NCBI RefSeq assembly: GCF_024171565.1
Contig: NZ_JALJZZ010000001.1
Span: 372,001 to 436,000, forward strand
Length of the DNA stretch: 64,000 nt
Source: Okibacterium sp. HSC-33S16
GTDB taxonomy: Bacteria > Actinomycetota > Actinomycetes > Actinomycetales > Microbacteriaceae
Reading direction: 5' to 3'
The notes below the pieces were generated by a model that was given only the letters and a program-made list of their open reading frames with translations, ran no database searches and was not told the origin of the DNA. Below are positions 44,242 to 53,426 of this stretch, in pieces. The first letter of the stretch is position 1, and the number at the start of each line of letters is the position of its first letter. A program made the translations under genes and the position numbers.

Positions 44242-45606
44242 CTAGTGTTCGTCCGGAGCAGCTGGCAGGGGTTCAGCGGCAGCGCGATCGCGGATCTCTC
44301 GTGAGATCTCCGCTTTGTCGAGCTCGGCGAGCAGTTCGAACGCGGTGAGGTCTCGAGGCGCATCCTCGACCTCGGTCAGCGGAGCAATTGCTTTGGAATC
44401 GTCGAGAACAGTGAGCTTGCGTGCCGAGGGGAGAACCTGGCGTTCGAGTGAGCCGACGAAGCGGTTGTAGTCGTTCACCGTTGCCCGCACCGACCGGCCG
44501 AGCTTGTCGATGTGGCCGGCCATGGTGGCCAGTCGGCTGTACAGTTCGCGGCTTGAGTCGAAGAGCGTCTTGGCTTCCTGGGTGACGACGTCTTGCTGCC
44601 AGCTGAACGCAACGGTTTTGAGCACCGACCACAGCGTGACCGGTGACGACAGTGCGACCCGCTTGCTGAAAGCAAACTCCATGATTGTGGGGTCGGCCTC
44701 CAGCGCGGAGGACACCAGCGACTCACTTGGGATGAACGCAATGACCATCTCGGGGCTCGCATCGAGACCCTCCCAGTAGGTCTTGCTGCCGAGCGTCGTG
44801 ATGTGGGCTCGCACTGCCTTGACGTGTTCCTTCATGAGCTGGGCGCGCCGGGCCAGCTCAGGTTCAGGCGCGGTGAGCGGGATGGCACTCGCTTCGAGGT
44901 AGGCGTTGAACGGAACTTTGGCGTCGACCGCAATGCTCTTGCCCCCGGGCAGGTAAACGACCATGTCGGGCCGACCGGCGCCGCTGTCGGAGGTGATGCT
45001 CGACTGCACATCGAAGTTCACTCGCTCGATCAGGCCCGCCGCCTCGACCACGCTGCGCAGCTGGGTCTCGCCCCACACGCCGCGCGTTGAGTTGTTGGTG
45101 AGGGCCGCAGCGAGCGACTCCGCAGTCGACCGCAGTCGCTCTTCGGACTCGGTCGCGCTCCGCAACTGCTGGGCGAGCTCTCCGTGTTGCAGACTGCGCT
45201 GCGACTCGAGTTCGGCGACCTTCTGGTGCATGTCGTGCAGGCTCTCTCGAACGGGCGCGAGCGCCTGCAGCACCCGGCTTTCGGTGCGGGCTCGGTCAGC
45301 CTCGGCGTCGCGCTCACGACGGTGGCGTTCGACCAGGTCCTGGTACTGCTCACGTTGCGCGTCGATGCGTTCCTGCAGCGCGTCGGCCCGCGTCTCGGCG
45401 CGCCCGAGCAGCTCGGCCAGCTGTGCGCGGCGCTCGGCCTCGTGCGACTGGACCCGGGTGAGTTCGGCTTCGTGACGTGCCGCGACGAGTGCCGGGTCGT
45501 CGGTGCCGGAGGCCCACGCCGAGTGCGAACGCACCAGCCACCCCATCGCCACGCCGACGACCACACCGAGAAACAGTCCGAGCAGGAGGGAAACGAGAGG
45601 GTCCAT
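44242..45606 (-). CDS. rmuC: DNA recombination protein RmuC
   Basis: A 454-residue RmuC. An N-terminal membrane helix (about residues 4-25) is followed by a long coiled coil (about 40-165) and the nuclease-like domain, with RGVWGETQLRSVVEAAGL, GRPDMVVYLPGGKSIAVDAKVPF and PEMVIAFIPSE. RmuC limits inversion at short inverted repeats and is thought to be a PD-(D/E)XK-like nuclease; D and VDAK fit that site. The coiled coil explains the long antisense open frames. Confidence 0.93.
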   Translation of the reverse strand: MDPLVSLLLGLFLGVVVGVAMGWLVRSHSAWASGTDDPALVAARHEAELTRVQSHEAERRAQLAELLGRAETRADALQERIDAQREQYQDLVERHRRERDAEADRARTESRVLQALAPVRESLHDMHQKVAELESQRSLQHGELAQQLRSATESEERLRSTAESLAAALTNNSTRGVWGETQLRSVVEAAGLIERVNFDVQSSITSDSGAGRPDMVVYLPGGKSIAVDAKVPFNAYLEASAIPLTAPEPELARRAQLMKEHVKAVRAHITTLGSKTYWEGLDASPEMVIAFIPSESLVSSALEADPTIMEFAFSKRVALSSPVTLWSVLKTVAFSWQQDVVTQEAKTLFDSSRELYSRLATMAGHIDKLGRSVRATVNDYNRFVGSLERQVLPSARKLTVLDDSKAIAPLTEVEDAPRDLTAFELLAELDKAEISREIRDRAAAEPLPAAPDEH

Positions 45607-45664
45607 AGCGACAGTGTGACAGCGGCCGCCGACACCGCATTCCGGACGCGCGCTGCGAAGTCGA

Positions 45665-45670
45665 TACGAT
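45665..45670 (+). promoter_or_regulatory. Leaderless -10 for the EamA transporter gene
   Basis: TACGAT-CGAGTA-ATG(45677). Confidence 0.55.
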
Positions 45671-45676
45671 CGAGTA

Positions 45677-46567
45677 ATGGCTTCGTGGCGCGTCTACCTG
45701 TTCCTGGTGCTGGCGAACCTGTTCTGGTCGGGCAATTACGTCGTCGGCCACCTCCTCGCCGACGGCATCAGCCCGCTCCAGCTCACCGCCATCCGCTGGG
45801 CGATCGCCGCACCGCTCCTCATCACGCTTGCGATCCTCATCGAGAAACCGTACTGGCGCAACGCGCTTCGCGAATGGCCGATGCACCTCGTTCAAGCCGG
45901 CCTCGGACTCATCGCGTTCTGCCTGTTCAGCTACGAAGCGCTGGCCCACACCACGGCCCTCAACGCGGCGCTCGTCGGTGCCACAAACCCGGTGCTCATC
46001 GCCGTTGTCGCGGCCCTGATCGTTCGGGAACGGTTGCGCGGCTCGAGCATCCTCGGCCTCGCGACGTCACTGCTCGGCGTCCTGCTCATCCTCACCCAGG
46101 GCCGGTTACTCGAGGTCTTCACCACCGAATACAACGTCGGCGGCCTCTACATGCTGGGTGCCGTCGCCGTGTGGACCGCGTACACGATCCTCGGCCGCAC
46201 CCTGAAAACGGCCCCTGTCACCTCCGCGGCCATCCAGTCGGTCTTCGCGGCGGTGATCCTGGCCCCGATCGCCCTCGGCAGCGGCGCGCCCATCACCCTC
46301 GATACCGCCGGCTGGTGGGGAGTGCTGTACATCGGCATCTTCCCGTCGGTGCTGAGCCTCATGCTGTGGAACATCTCGGTCAAGAAGATCGGCGCCGCCC
46401 GCGCCGGAATCTACCTCAACCTCATGCCCGTCTTCACTGCGCTCATGGCGCTCGCCCTCGGCACCCCCATCACCCTCATCCAACTGGTCGGTGGGGCCCT
46501 CGTGATCACCGGCGTGTGGCTGACCAGTCGACCGGCGCGGAAAGCGGTGCCGCTGCAGGCGGCGTGA
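45677..46567 (+). CDS. EamA/DMT family transporter
   Basis: A 296-residue protein with ten predicted membrane helices in two EamA halves. The first opens with FLVLANLFWSGNYVVGHLLADGISP and the second with YMLGAVAVWTAYTILGRTL, the family hallmarks. It is probably an exporter of a metabolite or amino acid; the substrate cannot be told. The methyltransferase gene downstream has its own SD after a 121-bp gap. Confidence 0.9.
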   Translation: MASWRVYLFLVLANLFWSGNYVVGHLLADGISPLQLTAIRWAIAAPLLITLAILIEKPYWRNALREWPMHLVQAGLGLIAFCLFSYEALAHTTALNAALVGATNPVLIAVVAALIVRERLRGSSILGLATSLLGVLLILTQGRLLEVFTTEYNVGGLYMLGAVAVWTAYTILGRTLKTAPVTSAAIQSVFAAVILAPIALGSGAPITLDTAGWWGVLYIGIFPSVLSLMLWNISVKKIGAARAGIYLNLMPVFTALMALALGTPITLIQLVGGALVITGVWLTSRPARKAVPLQAA

Positions 46568-46688
46568 CCAGCGGCATCCGTTTCTGAAAATTGTGAACGG
46601 ATGCGTGCGCGAACGATTCGCGCGTATGCTGCGGGTGCGACGGCGCGAACGGTGCGACGTGGCAGCCGAACGTGAACGGGGGAGAGCG

Positions 46689-47450
46689 GTGAGGGATCGA
46701 AGCAGGCTCACGGCGCACGCGCAGTCGTTTGGCCAGGCGGCAGAGACGTACGCGAAGGCACGCCCGAGCTATCCCGCTCAGGCGGTGGACTGGCTTGTCC
46801 CCGAGGGGGCGAGCCGGGTGCTCGACCTCGGAGCGGGCACCGGCAAACTCACCGAAGTGCTGGTGGCGCGCGGTCTTGATGTGGTCGCGATCGACCCGTC
46901 CGGGCAGATGCTCGACGAACTGTCGAAGCGGCTGCCCGCCGTGGAGGCGATCGTCGGCACGGCCGAACTACTGCCGCTGCCGGATGCGAGCGTCGACGCG
47001 GTGACGGTGGCTCAGGCGTGGCACTGGATCGACGCTCAAGCGGCCGTTCCCGAGATCGCGCGTGTGCTGCGGCCGGGTGGAGCCCTCGGCCTCGTCTGGA
47101 ACACCCGCGATGAGTCCGTCGATTGGGTGGCCGAGCTCGGCGAGATCATGGGCGGCACCGCGCACTACGACCTTGAGGACGGCGAGCCCACGATCGGGCC
47201 GCCGTTTGGCGCGACGGAGCGGTGGCAGACGACGTGGACGCAGACCCTCAACCGCGACGAGTTGCTGGATCTCGTGCGCTCGCGCAGCTACGTTCTTGTC
47301 ACGTCCGACGCCGAGCAGCGCGCCACGCTCGCCGCGGTGACCGAGCTGATTGAGCGGCACCCGGCGCTTCGGGGCAGCGAGAACGTTGAGCTGCCTTACC
47401 TGACCGAGTGTTATCGCGCACGGCTTCCGGAGGATGGCCGGGTACGATAG
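46689..47450 (+). CDS. Class I SAM-dependent methyltransferase (Methyltransf_11)
   Basis: A 253-residue methyltransferase. Motif I is RVLDLGAGTGKLTE, followed by VVAIDPSGQML (acidic post-II residue), LLPLPDASVDAVTVAQAWHW and the EIARVLRPGGALGLVWN segment. AWHW is typical of a subgroup related to trans-aconitate and sterol methyltransferase-like proteins; the acceptor is unknown. GTG 46689 follows GGGGGAG. ychF starts 6 nt after its stop. Confidence 0.88.
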   Translation: MRDRSRLTAHAQSFGQAAETYAKARPSYPAQAVDWLVPEGASRVLDLGAGTGKLTEVLVARGLDVVAIDPSGQMLDELSKRLPAVEAIVGTAELLPLPDASVDAVTVAQAWHWIDAQAAVPEIARVLRPGGALGLVWNTRDESVDWVAELGEIMGGTAHYDLEDGEPTIGPPFGATERWQTTWTQTLNRDELLDLVRSRSYVLVTSDAEQRATLAAVTELIERHPALRGSENVELPYLTECYRARLPEDGRVR

Positions 47451-47456
47451 ACCCTC

Positions 47457-48530
47457 GTGGCTCTAACTATCGGTATCGTCGGTCTCCCTAACGTCGGCAA
47501 GTCGACGCTTTTCAACGCGCTCACGAAGAACTCGGTTCTCGCGGCAAACTATCCGTTTGCCACGATCGAACCGAACGTCGGCGTGGTGAACCTGCCGGAC
47601 GCACGCCTGAACGTGCTTGCCGAGATCTTCGGCAGCGAGCGCATCCTGCCCGCGGCCGTGTCGTTCGTCGACATCGCCGGCATTGTGCGCGGCGCAAGCG
47701 AAGGGGAGGGGCTCGGCAATAAATTCCTCGCCAACATTCGTGAAGCGGATGCCATCGCGCAAGTCATTCGCGGATTCTCCGATGAAGACGTGGTGCACGT
47801 TGATGGCGCGGTGAACCCGGCCGGTGACATGGAAACCATCAACACCGAACTCATTCTCGCTGACCTCGAGACCCTCGAAAAGGCGCAGTCGCGCTTTGAG
47901 AAAGAGGTCAAGGGCAAGAAGCTCGACCCCAGCGTGCTGACCGCGGCGAAGGCCGCCAAGGAGTACCTCGACTCCGGGAAACCGCTGTCGAGCTCGGGTC
48001 TCGATCTCGAGCCGATCAAAGAACTGGGTTTGCTCACGTCGAAGCCGTTCATCTACGTGTTCAACGTCGACGAAGCCGTGCTGCAGGATGACGCAAAGCT
48101 CGCGGAACTCGCGGCTCTCGTCGCCCCGGCAAAGGCGATCTTCCTCGACGCGAAGCTCGAATCCGAACTCGTTGACCTCGACCCCGAAGACGCCGCCGAG
48201 CTCCTCGCGTCAACCGGCCAGACCGAGTCAGGTCTCGACCAGCTGGCGCGCGTCGGGTTCGACACCCTCGGGCTCCAGACCTACCTCACGGCCGGCCCGA
48301 AGGAATCGCGTGCGTGGACGATTCCGAAGGGCGCGAAGGCTCCCCAGGCTGCCGGTGTCATCCACACCGATTTCGAACGGGGCTTCATCAAGGCCGAGGT
48401 CATCTCGTTCGAGGACCTCGTGGCGACCGGCTCGGTGGCCGAGGCCCGTGCCAAGGGCAAGGCCCGCATGGAAGGCAAGGACTACGTCATGTCCGATGGC
48501 GACGTGGTGGAGTTCCGCTTCAACGTTTAG
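47457..48530 (+). CDS. ychF: YchF/OLA1 family ATPase
   Basis: A 357-residue Obg-family P-loop protein that prefers ATP. It has GIVGLPNVGKSTLFNAL (G1), DIAGIVRGASEGEGLGN (G3), a central coiled coil and a C-terminal TGS domain ending in YVMSDGDVVEFRFNV. It binds ribosomes and responds to redox and stress. GTG 47457 directly follows the methyltransferase gene; TACGAT lies 8 nt upstream, so a near-leaderless start is possible. It is the last backbone gene before the accessory region. Confidence 0.96.
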   Translation: MALTIGIVGLPNVGKSTLFNALTKNSVLAANYPFATIEPNVGVVNLPDARLNVLAEIFGSERILPAAVSFVDIAGIVRGASEGEGLGNKFLANIREADAIAQVIRGFSDEDVVHVDGAVNPAGDMETINTELILADLETLEKAQSRFEKEVKGKKLDPSVLTAAKAAKEYLDSGKPLSSSGLDLEPIKELGLLTSKPFIYVFNVDEAVLQDDAKLAELAALVAPAKAIFLDAKLESELVDLDPEDAAELLASTGQTESGLDQLARVGFDTLGLQTYLTAGPKESRAWTIPKGAKAPQAAGVIHTDFERGFIKAEVISFEDLVATGSVAEARAKGKARMEGKDYVMSDGDVVEFRFNV

Positions 48531-48752
48531 TCGTTTCTCGTCAGCTCAATTGCTGCCATCACGTTCGCAACCATGACACGTCGTTACCGTCGTGCGGGCG
48601 TGTGTCGAACCACGGAGTAGAAGTCCAGCGGCACCAAATCCCGTGCGTTGCGGTGTCCGGATACGGCACCTCTGCGGGAAGACACCGCGGGCGGGTCAAA
48701 CGGACATCGGGGAACGCGTCGTTCGCCACGGAAGCCGGGTTTACGCGGTGCG

Positions 48753-48776
48753 CCCCGCTCAGGGTCCGGCTAACGG
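48753..48776 (+). repeat. Dispersed intergenic motif, copy A
   Basis: CCCGCTCAGGGTCCGGCTAA then CGG; the CCG...CGG arms frame a 5-nt loop. It lies about 50 bp upstream of the gene at 48826. Confidence 0.4.
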
Positions 48777-48813
48777 CTGACTCCGGGCGACCTACCAGAA
48801 GTGAGTTCACCCA

Positions 48814-48819
48814 TAGGCT
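48814..48819 (+). promoter_or_regulatory. Leaderless -10 for the 48826 gene
   Basis: TAGGCT-CCGTAT-GTG(48826). Confidence 0.55.
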
Positions 48820-48825
48820 CCGTAT

Positions 48826-49359
48826 GTGGATAACGAAACTCAGGCTGCTCTTATCGGTTTATGGGGAGTGGCGATAGGCGCCATTGTGTCGTTGATCGCT
48901 TCCGTGATCGTCCCTTGGATTCGTGACTCGATCGGGAGCCGGCGCCGGTTGCGCGATCAGATCGCATCGGAGCGACGCTCGTGGCTGATGGCGTGCCTCG
49001 CGGCCTTGCTTGAGCACCGGCAGGAGCGCGGCAACAGGCAAGTAGCCAACTCGGGATCCAGCCAAGCTCGCTTCGGTGCTGCGCTCAACGAGTTAACAGT
49101 GCGACTCACGTCAGAGGAACAGCCTGTGCTCGACGTCCTTCTCGCCATGTTCTCGATGGTTCAGGAACCGCGTCGCGGTGTGGAGAACATGATCGGTGAG
49201 GCGATGGCCGTTCTCACATTATGGGCGCGCGGGGATTTGAAGACAGATCAGATCATCTCTGAAACCGAGCGTCGCGCCGGAGTTGCTTTCTCGGCCGATA
49301 GGAGACTGGTATCGGTTGCGCCACCAGGACCATCGACCAACGAACCGTCAGCCCGGTGA
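48826..49359 (+). CDS. Hypothetical single-pass membrane protein
   Basis: A 177-residue protein with one N-terminal membrane helix (ALIGLWGVAIGAIVSLIASVIVPWI, split about residues 8-32), a basic stop, then a helical cytoplasmic region (LRDQIASERRSWLMACLAALLEHRQERG) and a C-terminal part of unknown fold. No family was recognised. It is the first gene of the accessory region and is preceded by motif copy A. Its start relies on the leaderless -10. Confidence 0.6.
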   Translation: MDNETQAALIGLWGVAIGAIVSLIASVIVPWIRDSIGSRRRLRDQIASERRSWLMACLAALLEHRQERGNRQVANSGSSQARFGAALNELTVRLTSEEQPVLDVLLAMFSMVQEPRRGVENMIGEAMAVLTLWARGDLKTDQIISETERRAGVAFSADRRLVSVAPPGPSTNEPSAR

Positions 49360-49490
49360 TTCTCACCACGAAGGAAGCAGTCCTAGATCATCACAGGCCG
49401 AGGGATGGTAGAGGCGAAACCTCAATGTCTTGGCGGTATGCGCGATGCTGCTACCTACAGCGACACCATCAGGATGAGAGGGCTCTATGT

Positions 49491-50537
49491 ATGGCCGCCG
49501 AGAAGCAAACTACTAAAAAACTTCACCACTTCGTGCCTCAAGCGTATTTGCGAGGCTTCGCGAACGAGAAGGAACGTTTGACGGCCGTCCGCTTGCCTGG
49601 TGATCATTCCTTCACCACAATCGTCAGGAACGTGGCTGCGCAGATGCACTTCCACCGAGTGGAGGGGCTCGATAAGCCAGACGAGTTCGAAGATGTATTG
49701 GCGAGCATCGAGGGTGAGGCCCAAGCCATTATTCGAAAGCTCGAACGGCGGGGTGGGCCACGGTTGACCGACGTTGAGCGTCACACTTTCGCGTTCTACA
49801 TCGCACTCCAAGCCGTTCGTGGGCCCGAAACCCGCCGCACTTCAGAAACGATGCGGGCAAATATCGTGCGCATCGAGGTGGGGGCGGGCGGACGCCGAAA
49901 CGTTGGAGCTTGGGCGAAGGAAAACCTTGGTTTCGAGCCCAACGAAGAGCAGGAAGAGCGGATCTGGCAAGAAGCGACGCAGGAGGGAGGCCCGCCTATC
50001 GCCCTGCCGAACGTCGCCCACATCAAGCACATGATGCATATGGCCGAGCACCTCACCAAGTATGTGTTGGCCCGCCCATGGGTAATGGTGCATTTCACGA
50101 AGCGATCACTTATCACCTCCGACGCCCCCGTGAGTCTCGTACGCAAGCCCGACGACGACGCATGGATGGGTGTTGGCTTTGCGACAGCCGCATTCATCAC
50201 ATTTCCGCTCACCCGCAGGCTCGGTTTGCTTATGGGCGACCCAATGAAGTTCGTCGCAGAGCTTGGTGCCGACGATCCGAAGTTGCAGGTCATAGGCAAC
50301 TCGGTTCGGAGTGGAAAGTTCGATCTGGTTCAAGAGGAAACTGCTGCGTTGGCGAAGTTCTTCAATGAGCACACCACCGATAGCGCAAGTCAGTACCTCT
50401 TCCATCACCCCGACGATCAACGCTACGTCCCCGAGGAGCTTCCTGAACCGCACTTGGTGACCATGTCGATGAATGGCGGTCTGACTGACGTCGAGTGGGA
50501 CGGAACGCCCATGTTCGGCCCGGCGTCCGAGGAGTAA
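49491..50537 (+). CDS. DUF4238 domain-containing protein
   Basis: A 348-residue protein. The opening KKLHHFVPQAYLRGFANEKERL is the hallmark of DUF4238 (compare the KxHHxxPQxYLxxF pattern), and the internal FAFYIALQAVRGPETR and ITSDAPVSLVRKP fit the family. DUF4238 proteins are widespread in accessory DNA; no activity is established. ATG 49491 has GAGAGGG 8 nt upstream; in-frame upstream codons back to 49356 are not family-like. It sits 131 bp after the 48826 gene. Confidence 0.82.
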   Translation: MAAEKQTTKKLHHFVPQAYLRGFANEKERLTAVRLPGDHSFTTIVRNVAAQMHFHRVEGLDKPDEFEDVLASIEGEAQAIIRKLERRGGPRLTDVERHTFAFYIALQAVRGPETRRTSETMRANIVRIEVGAGGRRNVGAWAKENLGFEPNEEQEERIWQEATQEGGPPIALPNVAHIKHMMHMAEHLTKYVLARPWVMVHFTKRSLITSDAPVSLVRKPDDDAWMGVGFATAAFITFPLTRRLGLLMGDPMKFVAELGADDPKLQVIGNSVRSGKFDLVQEETAALAKFFNEHTTDSASQYLFHHPDDQRYVPEELPEPHLVTMSMNGGLTDVEWDGTPMFGPASEE

Positions 50538-50658
50538 GGCAGCTCCGAAAAGCGCTCGCGCCTTGCGGCGCAGATGGCTACATTCTTTGGAGACGGGCCG
50601 TCGCACTCAGCGTTGGCTTTGGAGGGGTTCAGCTTTGTCTGAACTTTGATGCCCATGT

Positions 50659-51348
50659 TCAAGACGCGGACGGCATTGCACGGGTCCTGAAAGCGAGGGA
50701 GATGTGAGGAAGGTGTTCACGCGCCACGACCGCCGTGAGTATCAGATCATCCAGTGCCGCTCCGACAGCATAGACATGCGGGTCAGTGTCGATGCGCATG
50801 CCGCGCACGTCGACTCCATCGATGGGGACATTGACAGCCTCGATGTGCCGCTCTGCGACCGGGGAATCCAGCTCGCCTGGGATGCCGCCGACCACTCGCA
50901 GTTCGCGGAAGCTGTTCGTCAGGATGTGATTGACATGCCCGACGAGTGTCGACTCTGGCGTCTGCCAGCCCTCCTCTGACGTGCGTGTCGTCATGACGGC
51001 CTCCCATAACATCGGATACCGCATCAGCTCGCGCTGCTTCATCACCCATCTGGTTAAAGGCCTTACAGGGTCGGCGTCGAGTGCGTCGCGCACCGAATCG
51101 GCGAGGTCGGCGAGGTTCGTGGGGTCTTTGCGATCAGAGGGATTTCGCCAGAACGTGTAGGAGATCGCCACGCTATCCAAGGTCATCACACCGCCGTTTG
51201 AGGATGACCCGGTGGTTGAGGGGATCGGCTGCTCCTCCACCGGGGGCTGAGGGATGAGAGACATCAATGGAAGGCGGAAGATCCTGGCCACGTCGTCGAT
51301 CGTCTGGGGCGGAGGAAAGTCGTCCGGGTCACGATCGGAAATGTACAT
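50659..51348 (-). CDS. Hypothetical protein (orphan)
   Basis: A 229-residue protein of unknown family. Its middle contains ISYTFWRNPSDRKDPTNLADL and a helical region with LTRWVMKQRELMRYPMLWEA; the C-terminus has a hydrophobic ALDDLILTAVVARE stretch but no clear membrane helix. It probably acts in the cytoplasm. It converges with the DUF4238 gene and is divergent from the TIGR02391 gene. ATG 51348 is supported by a leaderless -10; GTG 51354 is an alternative. Confidence 0.6.
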   Translation of the reverse strand: MYISDRDPDDFPPPQTIDDVARIFRLPLMSLIPQPPVEEQPIPSTTGSSSNGGVMTLDSVAISYTFWRNPSDRKDPTNLADLADSVRDALDADPVRPLTRWVMKQRELMRYPMLWEAVMTTRTSEEGWQTPESTLVGHVNHILTNSFRELRVVGGIPGELDSPVAERHIEAVNVPIDGVDVRGMRIDTDPHVYAVGAALDDLILTAVVAREHLPHISLAFRTRAMPSAS

Positions 51349-51354
51349 GCCCAC

Positions 51355-51360
51355 AACTTA
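51355..51360 (-). promoter_or_regulatory. Leaderless -10 for the 50659-51348 gene
   Basis: TAAGTT-GTGGGC-ATG(51348). Confidence 0.45.
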
Positions 51361-51421
51361 CAGAGATGGGAGCCAAGGGGGCCGACTAATTCTTGATTCC
51401 GCTGATCAATCGTCGACTTCA

Positions 51422-51444
51422 CATTGAGGGTTCCCGCTGAGTGG
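51422..51444 (+). repeat. Dispersed intergenic motif, copy B
   Basis: CATTGAGGGTTCCCGCTGAG then TGG. It lies about 90 bp upstream of the TIGR02391 gene. Confidence 0.4.
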
Positions 51445-51523
51445 TCCCGCTGTGGGCCGATCGATCGCCGAGCAACGCCAAGCCTCGGTAGGCCAGAATC
51501 GACACGACCTCGCTGCTCCTCGA

Positions 51524-51529
51524 TATCCT
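51524..51529 (+). promoter_or_regulatory. Leaderless -10 for the TIGR02391 gene
   Basis: TATCCT-GCAGGA-GTG(51536). Confidence 0.5.
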
Positions 51530-51535
51530 GCAGGA

Positions 51536-52282
51536 GTGGATGAAAACTGGATAATCGAGCGTCTGGAATGGTGGATTGACACCGCCCGCGCTGCCCGTCG
51601 GACTGGGATGAGTTCCGGCCAGCTGACTGTTTACGGCTTCATGTACGACACCAACGGTTCGTACACAGAGATGCGCGAGAGATCTGCGCAGACTCAATCG
51701 ATAATCATGAAGGTGCTCGGACGCAGTGACGTACCCAGCCTGATGAGTCGACGTGACAAAGCCTATTGGGTCGATGAGGGCATCGAGTTTGCTGAACACG
51801 CGCTGGCGGTAGTGAGAACTCGCGCAGAAACTCGAGCGAAACTCGGAACCAGTGCGCCAACCATGAAGGCTGATGCGCTCCACTCACTCATCTGGGATGC
51901 TGCATCTAAGCGGTGGGAATCAGGGCACTATTCCGACGCGGTTCAGCGAGCGGCGACATCCCTGAGCGGCCATGTCAAGAACCTGACCGGTCGCCACGAA
52001 CTGGGAGACAACGAGCTAATGACCCAGGCTTTCTCTCCTTCAGCCCCGCAGGCGGGAAAACCAAGGCTGCGCTGGCCCGGGAACGACGACGATCTCACCG
52101 TCAAGGCGATGCGAGTGGGCATCCTAAACACCGCGCAGGGCGTATTTTCCGCCATTCGGAATCCCGCGACACACTCGACAGACGAACTCCCAAAACAAGA
52201 AGCCCTGGAGCAACTGGCCACACTCAGTGTGCTCGCACGATGGATCGATGGGTGCGAACTGATCCATATTGCGAGCGCGTGA
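51536..52282 (+). CDS. TIGR02391 (Ymh) family protein
   Basis: A 248-residue protein. Its C-terminal ~125 residues match the TIGR02391/Ymh pattern: GHYSDAVQRAATSLSGHVKN, LMTQAFS, a GILNTAQGVFSAIRNPATH core with the conserved RNPxxH, and a final helix. Family members occur in phages and abortive infection-like loci, where an RNase-type role is suspected (HEPN-like RNPxxH); this is inference. GTG 51536 is taken from the leaderless -10; a longer in-frame extension reaches 51452. Confidence 0.78.
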   Translation: MDENWIIERLEWWIDTARAARRTGMSSGQLTVYGFMYDTNGSYTEMRERSAQTQSIIMKVLGRSDVPSLMSRRDKAYWVDEGIEFAEHALAVVRTRAETRAKLGTSAPTMKADALHSLIWDAASKRWESGHYSDAVQRAATSLSGHVKNLTGRHELGDNELMTQAFSPSAPQAGKPRLRWPGNDDDLTVKAMRVGILNTAQGVFSAIRNPATHSTDELPKQEALEQLATLSVLARWIDGCELIHIASA

Positions 52283-52338
52283 CCTCGAGCTCCGCTGACT
52301 GGCTGAATGCGGGGCTGCGGCAACGCCGGTACTGTGTT

Positions 52339-52361
52339 CCCGTTCAGAGTGCGGTTTTAGG
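52339..52361 (+). repeat. Dispersed intergenic motif, copy H (degenerate)
   Basis: CCCGTTCAGAGTGCGGTTTT then AGG; the hairpin arms are weaker than in other copies. Confidence 0.3.
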
Positions 52362-52508
52362 CGTCCGGTCTCTGGCACACGAGCCCTCGTCCCACAGCGA
52401 CGAGCGAGCCTCGGCACCCACGCTGCGCGAAGGACGACACGCTCCGCGCGCTTGTCGGAACCGGGGAGCAACAAATCGGGCGCCGAAAGCTCGGAGCACG
52501 CGCTGCCA

Positions 52509-52514
52509 TATGAT
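52509..52514 (+). promoter_or_regulatory. Leaderless -10 for the 52521 gene
   Basis: TATGAT-CCGAAG-ATG(52521), one of the closest to consensus in the window; it fixes the start. Confidence 0.65.
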
Positions 52515-52520
52515 CCGAAG

Positions 52521-53381
52521 ATGATCGGAAACCACGACCGACAGGAGTCGGACGAGCAAATGCAGCTCGGAATCCGCGCCATTCAAACCGCGCGCGTCCG
52601 ATATCGCGACCTCCCTGATCAGCTTCCGGCCCCACTTTCAGGATCGATGCTTGATCTGGAGCGTGCCTACACGGCGAGGGAGCCTTTGGACACGCTCGTA
52701 ATGGCGCATCGTGCTCGGGCGAGCGAGAATCTCGATCGAGTGTTCGAGATGATGATGATCAAGGAAGACGAGGGGAAGCTGCTCGCGTATCCATTCTCAC
52801 TCTATTCACTCATCCGGACGGCGGTTGAGGCGGCAGCGACGGCAGTGTGGCTTCTCAAATCCTCAAAGAAGGCAGATCGAGTGCTTCGCGCACTTCAGCT
52901 TGCCTACCGAAACTCGCAAGAGGCAATGAGGTTTGCCGAGTTGATCAAAGGCAAAGCCGGTGCTGGTCCCGCACGGCAGGGCGCCGCGAAGACCATCGAC
53001 CGACTCAACCAGTTGAAAGACACAGTCGGGCCACTTCGACAAGTGGAACTTGGCCCACCACCGAAGTACACCGCAATACTCACGGCCGTCTCGCCCAAAA
53101 GCCGCGACAGCAGCCGCGCCGGCTATGAGATCTCGTCGCCACTCGTAGTTTGGAAGGTGAGCAGCGCCTTCCTCCATGGCAGCGAGCAAGTCGTGCGGGC
53201 GCTGAGCGACGTTCGACAGATGGGCAGGTTTACCGACGGTGTCGCATCATTCGAGATCACCCCTAGCATTCAGATGCTGGCGGTTTCCCTCGGAACATGC
53301 GTAGATCTCATTGCCCAGTTAGACGAGCGCTATACGTATCTCGCCACACACGACTACGCAGGGCGTTCAGTGTCGAGCTGA
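52521..53381 (+). CDS. Hypothetical helical protein (orphan)
   Basis: A 286-residue, mostly alpha-helical protein. A central SLYSLIRTAVEAAATAVWLL resembles HEPN/DUF5677-type helices found in unannotated accessory proteins, but no catalytic motif such as RxxxxH was found. The C-terminal part has VWKVSSAFLHGSEQVVRAL. No function is assigned. It follows the TIGR02391 gene by 238 bp with its own promoter, so it is a separate transcription unit. Confidence 0.6.
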   Translation: MIGNHDRQESDEQMQLGIRAIQTARVRYRDLPDQLPAPLSGSMLDLERAYTAREPLDTLVMAHRARASENLDRVFEMMMIKEDEGKLLAYPFSLYSLIRTAVEAAATAVWLLKSSKKADRVLRALQLAYRNSQEAMRFAELIKGKAGAGPARQGAAKTIDRLNQLKDTVGPLRQVELGPPPKYTAILTAVSPKSRDSSRAGYEISSPLVVWKVSSAFLHGSEQVVRALSDVRQMGRFTDGVASFEITPSIQMLAVSLGTCVDLIAQLDERYTYLATHDYAGRSVSS

Positions 53382-53414
53382 TGCCGGCGGCTAGTGACGA
53401 CCCTTGTCGCGTAC

Positions 53415-53420
53415 TAGCGT
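53415..53420 (+). promoter_or_regulatory. Leaderless -10 for the 53427 gene
   Basis: TAGCGT-CTGAGA-ATG(53427). It supports the upstream ATG over internal ones at 53496 and 53556. Confidence 0.5.
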
Positions 53421-53426
53421 CTGAGA

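Larger units (their letters stand above)
48531..48825. other. 295-bp junction between backbone and accessory region
   Basis: No gene, tRNA or terminator could be supported. It contains one copy of the dispersed hairpin-like motif (48753-48776) and the leaderless promoter of the next gene. Short open frames here have no SD or family-like sequence. Confidence 0.6.

Noticed and set aside
45184-46587. Long plus-strand open frame across rmuC and the EamA gene
   Set aside because: It spans two real genes in other frames and has composition typical of shadow frames (Arg/Pro/His-rich).
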